The notes: generated from the sequence alone by a model not told the origin. Counted from the stretch's first letter, positions 1-12,900 are shown. The stretch: DNA of 64,000 nt from Chaetorhynchus papuensis (GCA_013396525.1 VWYX01000011.1:2499789-2563788), one strand, 5' to 3'. Numbers and translations are program-made.

Positions 1-1995
1 ATTCAAACTGGATGGAAAGGTTCTGCTTTAGTAAAATGGGTCACTGGTCTGTTTAATCCTGGGCTCGTTCCCTTGCATGCGTCCTGACTGATCAGGCCTG
101 ATGGCACTGGGCTGTGAAAGGCTGCAAAAAGAAAACTCCCAACCCTCTGCTGGGTGAGCTCCTTGACTGGCACTGGGCTTTGCTGTTTCCAGAGTGTGTT
201 AAGGAAAATTCTGTTACGCTGGTACGTGGCCACCATCTGGATATTAACTGTATGACGTTTCCCTTCCTGGCATACACTTCAAAGATATAAAATATGTCGA
301 TATTTTATGGTAAATAACACTTCTCAACATTCTCTCTCATAAAATTACGCCTTTCAAGCACCTCACAAAGCAAGCAGAGTCTGCCCTAGCCCCAGAACTC
401 TGTTTTACAATGCCTCACACCAGTTCCATTCCCTTTCCTAGCTGATATCTTCTTCAAACACTTTAATTTCTTTATTAAGCCTTGCGTCACTTCTATTGTT
501 AATCACTATTCTGCCATAGGATGACAGTAATTCAATCTATTTTTTGGAATAATGCTGTTCCTTCAAAAATATTTAGCAGCCATTAATAATTGAATGCCTT
601 AACGCTCAAAAGGTGCTTAAATTTGCAACCACATGAATTCAATGTTCTACAGTGTTAAGGTTTCATCCAATACTATTGGTCAAACTCCCATACCTAAGCA
701 AGAGTTATCTACCAGAGTCAGAAAATCAAGAGGGCTTCATCAGCTATGGCCTTAAAATAAATCAGACATACAGCATTCTGGGGAAAAAAAAAGGTTTTTT
801 CTTAATTCTTCCTATATCTACCTTTATAATTTGGAATCATTCAACAGAGCTCTGCTGTTCACCAAAAATGTTATACTCATTCAAATGGAAGAGCCACTAA
901 AATAAATGTATAAGCAGTTTGCATGAAAAATAATAGGTTCTGACTTTCCAGCAGTTTTATAAACTATTATGTAAATATTCTTACTTAAGAATAATAATAA
1001 AATGTTAAAGCTCTCCGATGGCTTCAAAACCATTTTAATTGTGTGTGCATGACTGATAATTGCTTCTCTCCTAACAACACTGTCTGTGTAATTTGATTAT
1101 CTTAAACCATGAAGGACAATAACCTTTACTTCAACACATTCAAAAAAAAAAAATCTGGCAAAAGAAATCCATAAATAATTAGATCTCATCAACACATAAC
1201 TGCTGGCACACTACACTATTGATAATTGAGCTTATGACTAATGCTAGAATAGAAATATTATGTGAATGATTTATGAAAGAACTATCCTTGTGCAACTCTT
1301 TCATTTCCTCGTGGAAATAAAACTATTTCATATTTTTAATAATACATCATTTCATTTCCTGCAACATATTCCCAAATGATGCTAAATGCTAGTAATGTTT
1401 ATAATACTTTTGCAGCACACTCTTTTTCAAGTGGTAATTACAAGTTGATATTTTCCTCCTCTCTTTCACCACGATTCTTATTCCCCTGTGACTATTACCA
1501 TAAGAAAATTCTGTGGTTTGCTTCAGTATGAGGGATTTGGTTGGGTTTAAGTGAGGAGAAGAATTTTAGGTTGCTTCTGGGGAATTGCCATGGCTCATCT
1601 TCAGGATCAGCCTTGTGAGGGGCCCTGCTCAGCACCGGTGGGGTTTGCAGCTCCCAGCATGGCAGGAGCTCATGCAGGCAGCGCCACATCAGCCCTTCCA
1701 ACCACAGGGGTCCGTCAGCTGGAGGACAGGAGATGGTTTAACTAGTGAAGCCTCTAAACATTTGTCTTTGGTCCTTGGGTCCGTTTTTCAATCTCCCACC
1801 ACACCCAAATCCCTGATTCCCAGTTGTGCACTCCCAGATCACAAACACAGTGCCAAGCTCACAGTGAGAGCTGCACCTGAAACCACACTGACCTTGCAGG
1901 GCAATTAATTTATGCAATTCATTGGAGTTTCCCAAATATTGCATCAAAACTGGGTCTGTGCTCAAGCCTGTGAAGGTCCCTGAGGAGGGCATCCT
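1..1995. other. non-genic stretch, no recognised feature
   Basis: I see no gene, RNA or identifiable mobile element here. Up to about 1540 the sequence is AT-rich and unique-looking, with an A12 run near 1142-1153. From about 1540 to 1900 it becomes GC-richer. Overlapping short frames on both strands in that part have no recognisable family and look like chance. The last six bases, CATCCT at 1990-1995, are probably the decayed left target duplication of the LTR that follows. Confidence 0.6.
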
Positions 1996-2359
1996 TGTGG
2001 ACGCTGAAAAGCTTTTAGCAGACAAATCTTTCACCTCTCTGCAGCATTTTGTGAGAGCTCTGTCTTCCCATGGAAGCTATCTAAAACAAAGTTACCATTC
2101 TGTAAACACTGGCACCTGCAGGTTGTTTTGCCAGATTGTTATGGCTCTAACTAGCAAAATATTTGGGAATGGATGTCTTAGAATTTGGCCAATCCCCTCA
2201 AGGGGTGGATGGCCAGAGGACCAATTACCTTATGCCATTTAACACACTTTTTGCAAATTAACATATAAAAGCCTCGAGAAAAACCATTAAATCACCTTCT
2301 GCCATTGATACCTGAGACTCTGTGTGGTTTCTCCACCCGTCTGCGGTGCCACTGTGACA
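1996..2359 (+). mobile_element. solo LTR of an ERVK-like endogenous retrovirus, copy 1
   Basis: This 364-bp element has retroviral LTR structure. It starts TGTGGACGCTGA and ends GTGACA, giving canonical TG...CA ends. It carries a CCAAT motif (2221-2225), a TATA box (TATAAAA, 2264-2270) and an ATTAAA polyadenylation-type signal (2286-2291). It shares long colinear similarity with the elements at 14030-14400 and, inverted, 63429-63802, and is closer to the latter. Flanking hexamers CATCCT (1990-1995) and CTTCCC (2360-2365) match at four of six positions, as an old 6-bp target duplication would. No gag, pol or env reading frame adjoins it, so it is a solo LTR left by recombination. Class II (ERVK-like) is inferred from the 6-bp target size seen cleanly in copy 2. 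The family name is not known to me. Confidence 0.82.
2264..2291 (+). promoter_or_regulatory. LTR core promoter and polyadenylation signal (copy 1)
   Basis: TATAAAA lies at 2264-2270 and ATTAAA at 2286-2291, in the order expected for the U3/R part of an LTR. Both motifs are kept in the other two copies at the same relative position. Whether the promoter is active cannot be judged from sequence. Confidence 0.55.
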
Positions 2360-2900
2360 CTTCCCTTCCTCCAGTGTCCCTGCAGGGGCTGCTCTCAGTC
2401 CCACCGCCTGCATCACCAGGGTCATTCAGCAGTGTCAGTCCCAGAACCAGCCCTGAACACCAACACAGGGCCCTGCTCTCCACCTGCACACTGAGGCACT
2501 GACCACAGCTCCGAGTGTGACCACCCAGCCGATTCCTTACCCAGTGTCCCTGCAGGGGCTGCTCTCTGTCCCACCGCCTGCATCACCGGGGTCATTCAGC
2601 AGTGTCAGTCCCAGTACCAGCCCCGAGGGCCAGCACACATCACTGCTCTCCACCTGCACACTGAGGCACTGACCACAGCTCCGAGTGTGACCACCCAGCC
2701 GATTCCTTACCCCCCGAGTGCCCCAATGTCAGACCCACCTCTCTCCCGTGTGGAGCCAAGGACGCCGTGTGGGACAGTGCCAGAGCTTTGCACAGGTGCA
2801 GGTGGATGGCGTCTGTTACTCCTCCCTTACCCACCAGTGCTGTAACTCTGTCACAGGGATGATTTTCCCTCAGTGAATTCATGCTGGCTGTCACCAATCA
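2360..2900 (-). pseudogene. CR1 LINE reverse-transcriptase (ORF2) remnant
   Basis: Read on the minus strand, this is the palm part of a CR1 reverse transcriptase that no longer has an intact frame. From about 2850 to 2750 the translation contains TDAIHLHLCKAL, which corresponds to the CR1 motif-A region (Y-L-D-[FL]-[SC]-K-A-F); the catalytic aspartate position reads His. Further downstream SVCRWRAV and, in another frame, LVLGLTLLN followed by GDAGGG correspond to the conserved block around motif B (S-x-W-R-x-V-T-S-G-V-P-Q-G-S-V-L-G-P-V-L-F-N). That block occurs twice because of a 170-bp tandem duplication at 2371-2710. Frameshifts, a stop and the duplication (170 is not a multiple of 3) make it dead. 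The LTR at 1996-2359 abuts its downstream end; I could not find CR1 continuing on the far side of the LTR. Confidence 0.75.
2371..2710. repeat. 170-bp tandem duplication inside the CR1 remnant
   Basis: Two direct units, 2371-2540 and 2541-2710, both begin CCAGTGTCCCTGCAGGGGCT and both end with GATTCCTTAC. They differ at a modest number of positions, mostly in the middle. The unit covers the segment encoding the motif-B region of the CR1 reverse transcriptase on the minus strand. The duplication is therefore either post-insertional or was carried by the inserted copy. Confidence 0.92.
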
Positions 2901-4163
2901 CCTCCTTATTTTCCATGGCATAGTTTCCAGGACGATGCAATCACGCAGCATTTAAAGATCGTGTAGAATCTGCACTCTGGCAAGGCTGCTGGAAACAGAC
3001 TTGCAAACTCCTAAAAAGGACAGAAAAAATAAAAAACCCAAACCCTAACTTGTACTTTTAATGTCTGGAGACAATGGAAATAAGGTAAATTTAATTCATG
3101 AGGTTTTTTCAGTGTACACCAAGAAGCATGAAAAGATCCTTAATTTATTTCTTCTTACAGCTTAGTGTAAAGGTAAATAGACTATCCATTAGGTTTAAAA
3201 TTGTATTTCATCAATTCCATTGGATAGCCAAGACCTTATCATCACAATATTGGTTAAAGTATGGCAGCAGCAAATGTCATGTCTGTCAGGCTCTAGTGTT
3301 CTGAGCCAATCCGTGTTAGATTTACTCTGAGTAAATGTCAGTGCTATCGAGAGCTCCCAGAAAAAGCAGATTTTTCTTTACAGACAAGCATTTAACAATA
3401 AATTGTCTGGCTAGTACAACAGCAGCAAGCTAATGACTCAGTCTTGCTTCCTGGGATGATTCAGAAGCTGTTACACGACCAATTTCTCATCTCAAGGCAG
3501 GTCTCACAGTGTTACAGCGCTACCTCTGCACCACTCCAGCATGACATTTACCAAATGGCTGCATGTCCTGCTCTGTGTGTGCCTGGGGCTCTTCAGCCAC
3601 CCCAAGGTGCTTCAGAGAGGTCCACTTCACCAGTTACCTGAGGCAGGAGAATTCCATACAGCCAAGTCAAGGTTTGCACAATCTGACACCTCCTCTCCTT
3701 ACAGAGCCTGTCCTGAGCAAGCACAGCACCTGGCCAGCTGTGCCAGACATGCAGCATTTCTCAGATCTGAAAAGCAACCAGGGAGCTAAGCTGAAGCTGG
3801 GAACTGCCCTCCCTGTGATGTCAGGCAGGTCCTGCCTCTCCAAACACCATTCAGAGAAAGCTCATTCATTAATTGAGCCATTACAGCTGAAATATTCTCC
3901 TGTTATTGCCCAGGGGCAATTCTCACAGCTAAGACATGCAGGAAGCTGAGATAATCAGTTCTCTGTTACATGTTTATCTCATCTGTAAGAAAACTTCCCT
4001 GGGTTTACGGGGTTGGGGATTTTTTAAGGCCTGCCTCTGACCCTTATCCATACAGAGTCACTCTAAACTCCCAGGTGCTCCACACAAGCTTGGCAGGACT
4101 CATTCACTGCTTTCCCAGGATGTTCTCCTTAGGATGGAAAACCCCTTCTCTTGCTGTCCCCCA
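2901..4163. other. non-genic stretch, no recognised feature
   Basis: This is unique-looking, moderately AT-rich sequence. Overlapping short frames near 3440-3950 have no recognisable domain and no support as exons. I see no repeat or RNA gene. Confidence 0.55.
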
Positions 4164-4310
4164 TTGTTGCCCCGTCCCTGGAAGTGCTCAAGGCCGGACT
4201 GGATGGGGCTTGGAGCAGCCTGGGACAGTGGAAGGTGTCCCTGCCTGTGGCAGGGGGGCTGGAGTGAGATGATCTCAAAGGTCCCGTCCAACCCAAAGCA
4301 TTCTGTGATT
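4164..4310 (+). mobile_element. CR1 LINE 3' end fragment
   Basis: This is the 3' tail of a CR1 element on the plus strand. The blocks CCCGTCCCTGGAAGTGCTCA, GGATGGGGCTTGGAGCAGCC, GGTGTCCCTGCC and the terminal AACCCAAAGCATTCTGTGATT follow the usual CR1 order. It is severely 5'-truncated, as is normal for CR1. Sequence 5' of about 4164 is not recognisable as CR1. Confidence 0.92.
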
Positions 4311-7300
4311 GCTCCTGCTCTGGGAACTGTCTTCCATTTTACCCTCAGTTCCTTAGCTCCTTCAAACAAAGAGAAGACGGCCAAAAAAAAGACAGAGAAA
4401 GCAGCACAGACAAAAAAAAAAATGAACAGTGACTGGCTCCTTAAGCCAGACTAGTACCCCCAATATTGCCAGCTATCTGGGCAGTAGGTTTTAAAAAAGA
4501 ATCTTCATTAAGGAAATGCCCAGCATTCATCTACTTCTAAAACTTGCACTGTTGCCAAGGGAACTAAATATCTTTGCCATGGTTAGGATGTGGATGTGCT
4601 GGGTTGAATGGGCAGACCTGTTCTAAGAACAAAGCTGTCCCCTCTGTCCCTCCCCCCCGGTTGTTTAAAAGAGCACGAGACCTCTCAGTGCTCCACAGTA
4701 GGAAAGGCTCTGCAAGTAACTGAGAGTTTCAGAGCTGCCAGAGGCTGGGTTGCAGTAAAAGTAAAGTAATGCATTGACTCCAGCTTTTCTTCTGAGAAAG
4801 AATTCACCTGCAGACTGCACTTGAGCATTGGCACCTTAGTTTCCATTGCTTCCATGTCCCAGACACTCAAAGGACTCAAAAAGGAATCTCGTTCTGAAAA
4901 GGCCTTTGTGACTGTGTGCTTTGAGGAAGAGAAGATCCAACATCTTGGGGTTTAGAGGAGTGCGTGCCTTGCAGAAAAGACAACCCACACCTCTGGGGCT
5001 TAGAGGAGTCGCAACAAAAGTCCTCTTTCAGGTTTTCAGAGCTTATTCCATCTGAGAGTTTGCTGGGAAGGCGGCTTGTTAGCACTGCCTGGCAGAGAAC
5101 AGTCAAGCAGAGAAGGAATTTCACTCAGAGCTCCAGCAGCAGCTCCGTGGCTTGTCTGGGAATTTGAACAGGAGGAAAAAAGTGAAAACAAAGACAAGTT
5201 GAGCAGGTTTGTAAAAGACACGATTCCCTGCCATTCTGGGGGGGTGCACCATAAAAGGGACATCCTTGGCACAGCAGCCTGTCATCCTGTGGAGAGTAAC
5301 AGCAGAAATCTCCCCGGGCTCTAGAGCTGTTCTGCCACCTTCACTTCTGTGAAAAAATAAACCACCAAATGCAACCATTTTGTACTCAGAGTGGTGCTGG
5401 ATGGTGGCACGTAGTGCAGGATTTAACCACCTTCTCTGCCAGGGAATGAGCTCTGCCTGAGGAAAACTCCCAATTTCTTCACTGCTGCACTCACACTGTG
5501 CCTCAGTAGGGCTCCCCACACAAGCTGCTCTGGCTGCAGTTTGAGCAGATGAATAGGATTTCTGCTCTCAGCTGCCAAAGATCCCCTAAATCTATGCTAC
5601 ATATTACTACAAAGTAGTTTTCCCCCTAGACCTGTTCTTTCTGTACCCCTTCCGAGCACCTGTGACTTCTGGATATAGATTAGAAATCATCTTTAACCCA
5701 GACAGCCGTTTCCAAGTCGGTGTTCAATTATGCCCTGCCTCAGCTCTCTAGAGAATAGATTTTACTTTCATTGGTACCACTGGTGCACAGATGACAACAC
5801 TATTTAGAAAAGAAAGCTGATGTCTAACCACTGGGTCATGCACAAATCAGAGATCTCTCAGCAGCACGGTGGAGAAGATTATGGATGTGTGTAAGTTTAA
5901 TGAGCACCAGATTTGACACATTTCTTAACCCTAGGATATCTCTCCTTACTGTACTCCAGGAAAATGGATCAAACCATAGCCAGTGTTTCTGTTTCTGTTA
6001 TATACATCCACCTCTTTTAGAAATGATCTGCAGCGGTTAAAACTTATTCTTCAAAAATACAGAAATAAAAAATGTACATCTCACAGTATTTCCTCCTACA
6101 CTTATTTACAATCACCTACAGAGTCTTATTATTTTTTAGCCTCCAGACCAAACCTTTCTGATCTTGCCTATTTTACATCTGCTTTAATAAAGTTCACTAC
6201 CCAGGTTCTCTAGAAATTCCCATGAGGATTTCCTTTCTTGTGCATTCAAAGACATAGAAATTGAAAGGTTTTCCTATTTCCATTACAACTCAAAAAGACA
6301 TTTTAGATAAAGCTCCTGCTGGTTGTCAGAAACAGCTGAAGGGGTGAACCTGAAGTCAGTAAGTACAGTCCAGTTTTTAGTTCATTATTCTCATGAGCCA
6401 CACGGTATTATCTAGGGAGGAAAATGTACTATAAATATTTGCACATACAGACAAATGTAAAAGCAACAATAATGTTACAAATCTGTGAAAGGACTGAATG
6501 CAGGAGCTCAGAATTAATTGGTGAAGGGTAGCAAGTGTTTGCTCTGTTCTTGGTTTTGTAGAGGGAAATTTGTTACAGAAGGCAAAGTTTTAGCTGAAGA
6601 ATGCCATCCAAAAATCTGAAGGCCCTCAGTAAGTGTCTAAACTTAATGGGCCTGAAGAGAATAAAGCGTTTATAACAATTTAAGCAAAACATGGTTATTA
6701 GATGTCTTAATGTAACCATATAATATCCCAATTCCTGCATACTTTGAATTTATACATTTTCTTCGTGGAACACGAGTCACAAGTTATAAATACAGATGGG
6801 AATCTTAAGAACCTTGTTAGACAATATAAGGAGCTAAAGGAACCAATATCAGGGTGCTCTTTCCTGCTGCCATTCATTTCCTAGACTATATTATACAACT
6901 CCAAATTCAAAATAAATGTTCTTGGATGATAGGAAAAAATAACTAGTGGGTGACCTCTGGGGATATGCAGACAATCACTTGGTATTTACCTTGCTGTAAA
7001 AATCTTTTTAAACAAATGGCTTTCTGACATGCATCTCATGGAAGTGAGGAGAGCCAAAATTAGTTCCAGGTTACAGAAAATTTGAGATGAGAGGGGGATT
7101 TAGAGACAATTTTTGATTCAGATACCTGTCAGCACCTAGTAGTTTAGGAATCCTTCCTCAAGTCTTCCTGTTTCCCAGTAGATTATCTCTGGTAGTGATA
7201 AATCACAATCAGTGGAAGATGAGGTTTTCTCTTGAGCAAGAAGAAGGGAAAAAAAAAATAAATCCTTGATCTCTCATCTCTAAAAAGGACAAGTGCAGTG

Positions 7301-8096
7301 GCCTGGCTTGGGCAGCTCAGGGCTCAGTAAGTCACTTATCACTACTCACAGCTTGTTTGAGATCCAAATCTACGATGCCAGTGGCTCACAGTTTCCCTTT
7401 AATGGTATTGGGACTCACTGATGCTCCACAAAGGTTCCACAGAAATAACTCCAACACTCTGAAGAGGGCATTTCCCTCCTGTGCCCTTCTGTGAGAAATT
7501 TGAAGCCACCAAGCATCAATCTGCATAAAAACTGAGAAAAATCTGCTCCAAATACAATGCTCACCACCCAGCAAGAGTGTGAGCACCCATTTTACTTTCA
7601 AGAGAGAGGTAACTGGACAAAATTATGAGATGTTCCATCATTCCAAAACCCCACATAACAGCCTCAGAAGTGGTTATTTTCACACGTTCTCATGGATTTA
7701 TGCTGTTGAACAGGAGACAAAGGCTCTTGGGAGAGGATTACTTCAGCTCTCTGGGAATGCAGAGCAATTTCTGACATTCTCCCGCTTCTTTCAAGACAAA
7801 AGCTTGAACTGTAGAATTTAGTCTTTGTTCATATTTAATTGAACATCTTCCTAAAAGCATTTAAGTCCTGTGACCCACTTGCAGAAATGAAGGCAGTTAG
7901 GTCGCTTCTCATTTCCAGCATATTGATATAACCATTTCACTCCATTTTGTTCAGCTGAAAAAGCTTTTTTGCTGTGATATTTATTCCCTTTTCTCTTCTT
8001 TTCATGTGTTTTACAGCTCAGTAATATCCTTATAATAATTTTGTCAATAACCACACAGCATCAAGCTCCTTCATACCACTTGTGACTGCTGCTCCA
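4311..8096. other. non-genic stretch, no recognised feature
   Basis: No supported gene lies here. Short A runs occur at about 4382-4422 and a C-rich run near 4650. Two imperfect copies of a 20-bp phrase (GGGGTTTAGAGGAGT / GGGGCTTAGAGGAGT) lie about 53 bp apart near 4946-5010. From about 5700 to 7900 the sequence is AT-rich and otherwise featureless to me. Confidence 0.55.
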
Positions 8097-8277
8097 NNNN
8101 NNNNNNNNNNNNNNNNNNNNNNNNNNNNNNNNNNNNNNNNNNNNNNNNNNNNNNNNNNNNNNNNNNNNNNNNNNNNNNNNNNNNNNNNNNNNNNNNNNNN
8201 NNNNNNNNNNNNNNNNNNNNNNNNNNNNNNNNNNNNNNNNNNNNNNNNNNNNNNNNNNNNNNNNNNNNNNNNNNNNN
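8097..8277. other. assembly gap (181 N)
   Basis: This is a run of N. The sequence on either side (a GCTGCTCCA end and a CCAAGCCAAAATAATCC start) shows no repeat that would explain the gap. Confidence 1.
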
Positions 8278-9870
8278 CCAAGCCAAAATAATCCTTTCTT
8301 CACTAGAGCTGATCAAAATTGTAAACAGTATTCCAGATTGGGTGGCAGAAATATTTCCCCCTCAGAATATTTTTTTTTATGATTATTTCTATTATCATTA
8401 TCAGCATTACAGTGACAGCCCACAGTGATCAGATGGAGCCAGCAGCCTCCTCATCCATTATTCCTGACAGGCTTCACTCCTCACATGCATCACCCTCATC
8501 ACCTATGTACATGTTCTAGTACTGGATTTCCTTTCATTTCTCCTGCCTGCGAGGTCACAAAGGCTTCTCTACGTGATGCTCAACAAAATCTTCTGTCCTG
8601 ACATTGTGTCCCAAACTTGTAACTTTGATTTGGACCACAGAGGACACAACCTGGCCTGGGAAAGAAGGAAGCATCTCGTGGGAAGCTGCCCATAACAGGG
8701 GTTTTCCTTCAGAGAGTGACACAGCCTTTTCATACAATAGTCTAGATCCCTGTTGTGATACTTTTTGAGTCTTGAAGAATTTCTTTGTTCACATTATTTC
8801 CTTCTACAAAAGAATCTTTACCAACAAGCACTGGAACTTGTAAAATGTCTACATGAACTGCAGAGGTGTATTTATCAACAGGAGTCCAACTTGCTTTTTC
8901 TGCCCAGTACATAAAAATAACACAAAAACTATTAAAAAGGCTCAAGAAGCACTTGTGTACATTCACCTCCATGCACAGTGAGGTAGCTGAGAGCAATTAA
9001 ATCCACTCAAGTTTAGAACTGAATGTGATAGAAAACACTACAACCCCATTCCCAGAAAATACTTGTTCAGTTTTTTGGGATGATTCATCCCATTCTTCTT
9101 TTCAAGCTAATTCAGAGGTTATCAGGGAGTCAAACACTTACATTCAATAAACTCCCCTTTTTTTTCTTGGTAATCTTACCTATTTTTTTACATCACACTT
9201 TTTTATACCTCATACTTTGGCTCTGCAGCTTAGTATGTTACTGTAACTCACAGCCCATAGGTAGACAGATGAGTGTTTAATTACAGTGCCTATTTTTACT
9301 TAAATATCCAAGTGCAACACTCACATCAAACACAAACTTCAATCTATTCAGACTGGAAATTAAAGAAAACATGGCAAGCCATTATTTTTAGAGTTGTTTG
9401 TGGATATCTCGTGACTTCAGGCACTGTAGGCTTCTTTCCTTGAAAAGGTCATATCATTCTTCAGAAAACGAAAGAGAACAAAAGCCCTGAGATTCCTTTT
9501 ATTTCTTTGTATATCACTATTCTAAAGCAGATCTGAAGTGAGAAACTAGCCAAGGTTTCAGAACTCCACTGGAGACATCTTCCAGCTAATCTGACCTCTT
9601 TTTTAACAGTAATAACTCAAAAAAAAAATTTAAGAGTTCAGACATGCCCTTGATTTGTTTTAAAGGGCACATTCTGCTTTTGAAAACAACATCAGTTCAG
9701 ATAACTCCTAAAGCTTTCTGCCATAACAGCATTCAAGAAAAAAAAAGATCAGGAATTTTACATCTATGGTATTAACTCTTAAGCTTCCCTGCCTGCTTTA
9801 AGATTCTTTTTTTAATGACAGAGGATATGTGAAACCAAGGTTGGCTGGCTGACGGCGTCTGAAGTCTGCT
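8278..9870. other. non-genic stretch, no recognised feature
   Basis: This is AT-rich unique-looking sequence with short T and A runs (for example near 8370 and 9619). I see no gene, repeat family or RNA. Confidence 0.55.
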
Positions 9871-9920
9871 ACACTTTATTATACTATATACACTTTTATT
9901 ATACTATATACACTTTTATT
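9871..9920. repeat. 20-bp tandem repeat, 2.5 units
   Basis: The unit ACTTTTATTATACTATATAC-like sequence occurs at 9871-9890 and 9891-9910, with a partial third unit at 9911-9920. The first unit lacks one T of the CTTTT run, and the array is otherwise near-perfect. Confidence 0.9.
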
Positions 9921-12900
9921 AAACCCACTTTTTGGTGGGTATAATAACTGCAGTAACAAGCAGACTCACAGAGACTTTTAGTCAGTAAATCTGTCTCAGT
10001 AGGGGGTTCAAACATCAAGGAAAGATGACCTCAGATCTCCTTCAAATGCAGGCTAATCTTACCATAACTTTTTAGGCAAGTTTGTAACCTTTAGTAAAAC
10101 ACCAAGGCAAAACCTTTGCTGTACTTGAACTTATTTTCAACAACTTTCTAAACACCCATACAGGACCAGGAATGATTGTTATTACATGCTTGTTGAAACA
10201 GCAGATTACAGAATTATTCACTGTACTCCTTCAGTGATTACAACTAAGCTTAATGTATCTCCACACTGCTCTATCAGCAGCTTTTACAGTAAATATGAGA
10301 GCCTTGATGAAAGTCATCTTGGTTTTCCTTCAATATCCTTCCATTTCCTTCCTTCAGTGGAAGAGCCATGTCAGAGGGGGCATTTCCCTTGTGTAGACAC
10401 CAGCACAAAGCCCATGAAATTCCAGGTGTGGAAGCAATCATCCTCATAACTGGCTTAATAATACACCAGGAAAGAAAAAAAAAACCCCAGCATTTCAGTG
10501 CTACGTGGTCTCAAAAGTGTCTTAAGCAACATTCAGGAGTGCAACAGCTCAGGTACAGAGCTCCTAAAACCTGGATTATAGTTAGGAGATTAACATGGTG
10601 AATGCATGATGACAACAAGAGTGCTCAACCAGAGGTGAGGGCACCGGAGTGAAAAATAAACACACTCACCTTAAACTAAACACATAAAAATAATTGAAAA
10701 TTTAAAGGTAAAACGAGGTTAAAAAAAAAAAAAAAAAAAGGTGGAAACTTTGCTTCGTCTTTTGGGAGACTGTTAACCAACACTTTACTGCTTCCAACAG
10801 CCAAAATCACTGGCACACGTGGATTTTTTTCTCTCAACTGTGTCCTTTTTTTTTCCTGCATAACGAAAATGCCATTGTCCTCTCTGCTACACTTTTAAAC
10901 CATTTTACACTTTTACTACTGGCACACTTGCAGTTTGTTGCAGTCCCTGATGTCAATCTGTCATCCAAACTAATCCTTTACTTCAGTGACAGCTGAGTAC
11001 TGAAGAATAAATGTTATTTATTTGAAATTTTGCCATAAAACATAGATATAAAAACAACAGTCTAGTAGAAACATCACAGATTCTAGGTTTCCAGAACTGC
11101 AAATATGGTGCAAACCCCATCTCACATATTTTAATGTAAATATTTTAAAAGAGAAGGAAAGAAATTATTTTATCTTTTCTGTTTGGCTAGGGATATCTTT
11201 TGGCAATAAAATATAGGTAGACCTTTAAGCAGAAAGAGCAATACACATTCACATACAAGCTGTAAATTTAAGCTCAGGAGTCTTTTTGTGTTTTCCCAAT
11301 TCAACATCAGAATTTCCAAATACTGAAAACAATCTTCACCCTTTCAATCCTGATATAATTGTACCCATTTAACTGGGGTCTAAATGCCTGCCCATCGAAG
11401 GGGATCTGCTCTGATGTGATAAGGCCAAGAGCTCTGCAGGATAATAACACTCCAATTTATTCACCTGCAAAAGCAATCTGCTCAAAAGTGCCTTATTCTG
11501 GTAACAAGCCTGAAAATGACAACTCTAAAATGGCCTAATCTCAGTAAAATGTGTTTCCCAGTGCAAAAGGCTTCTCTATTCTGCTACAGAAGTTCTGGTC
11601 AAATGGGAAAGGAACCCCATTTATCTGCCCCTTCACTCATCTGAGACGCTGTTCTCCCTTTGCCTTTAGTCTGGCAAACAGGGAAACTCTGCTTCCATGT
11701 CCAGGAGGTGCCGTAAGTACCAGTTTGTGTTCAGTTCCTTAATCTTTCTTGACCTATATCTCCCATATAATAAAAATAACTCCCTGGAGTAAAATCTAAT
11801 TCCGACACACGCAGTTGTTTCAGGAGAAATGAACCTTACAGGCTGTGTACAGCTGGGCACAAACTCCATTTAACTCCTTTTGACCTGAAAAGAGCAAGCC
11901 ACACCAAGCAGGCTGTACAATCCCTGCAATCCAGGGCAGGAAAACGTCCTTCCTGCTTCCTCTGGACTGCTCTATATATAGATGTTATTAATATGTGACC
12001 ATAAAATTGTCTACTCCCTCTCAGATTTAGCCACAGAAATTGTTAATAAGTAATGCGTCTAATGTATTAGATATTAAACTAGACATTAGCTGCCACATCT
12101 CACTAAGCTGTGCAAAATTATTTTAGCTACTTGTCAAGGTGATATCTGCTGCAATCTCATTTTTTAACAAAGCACTGTAGAAAGCAAAATTTCTCATGCA
12201 AAATTCACGGAAAGACCTTGTCATTGCCCCTAATCAAAAGGGAGCAAATGAGTTCTGCCATAGGAATCCATCTCTTTCCTCCTACCGGTATAAATAAGGA
12301 ACTTCTGCTTCCAGATGGGTCTTCAGAAATCAAGCTCATCATTCTCTTACTGACACAAAACACTTAAATGACAAATATACATAATTAACCTTTGCCTGCC
12401 CTGTTTATTTAACGTGGCTTTTGCACCACCTACTCTCTACTAAATTCCATTGCTTTGGAAACACAAACTAGAGGTGCTCCCATGCAGGTTCTCAGCTTTT
12501 ATATCTTTAATATTCTTAGTTTTATGCCCCTTATTTGCAGGGCTGGTCTTTTGAAGTAGTGGTATGAATTTGTGCTCTAAACCAGCCATGAAGTGTGTCC
12601 ATTTTAAAAAAATTCCCATATGTGTAAAAAAGAAACATGCCATGGACATTGATAGTTATCCACATAGCTGAAAAAAGCCCCCAGCAAAACAGGGTAGGGA
12701 TAAAACTCCTCATGAATAAATCAAACACATGAAATTTGGCCAAGAGATTGGTACCATACCAGAAAGCAAGAGAGGGGCTTAATTGATTGCCTGAACCTAA
12801 ATATACATTCATATTTTTTAGCTTTGTAGAGCAGGCAAGTCCAAAATACTTCCAAAACGGATGTATTGAAAGGACAAAAATAGCACTCAAGTATGCAAGC

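Noticed and set aside
4876..5124. Minus-strand 82-codon frame that looks like a small secreted protein with a signal peptide
   Set aside because: The codon at the apparent start is GTG, not ATG, and there is no upstream ATG in frame that would give the hydrophobic leader as an N-terminus. The internal repetition comes from a short imperfect DNA repeat. No family resemblance.
8030..8316. Frames spanning the first run of N
   Set aside because: They consist almost entirely of unknown residues and carry no information.
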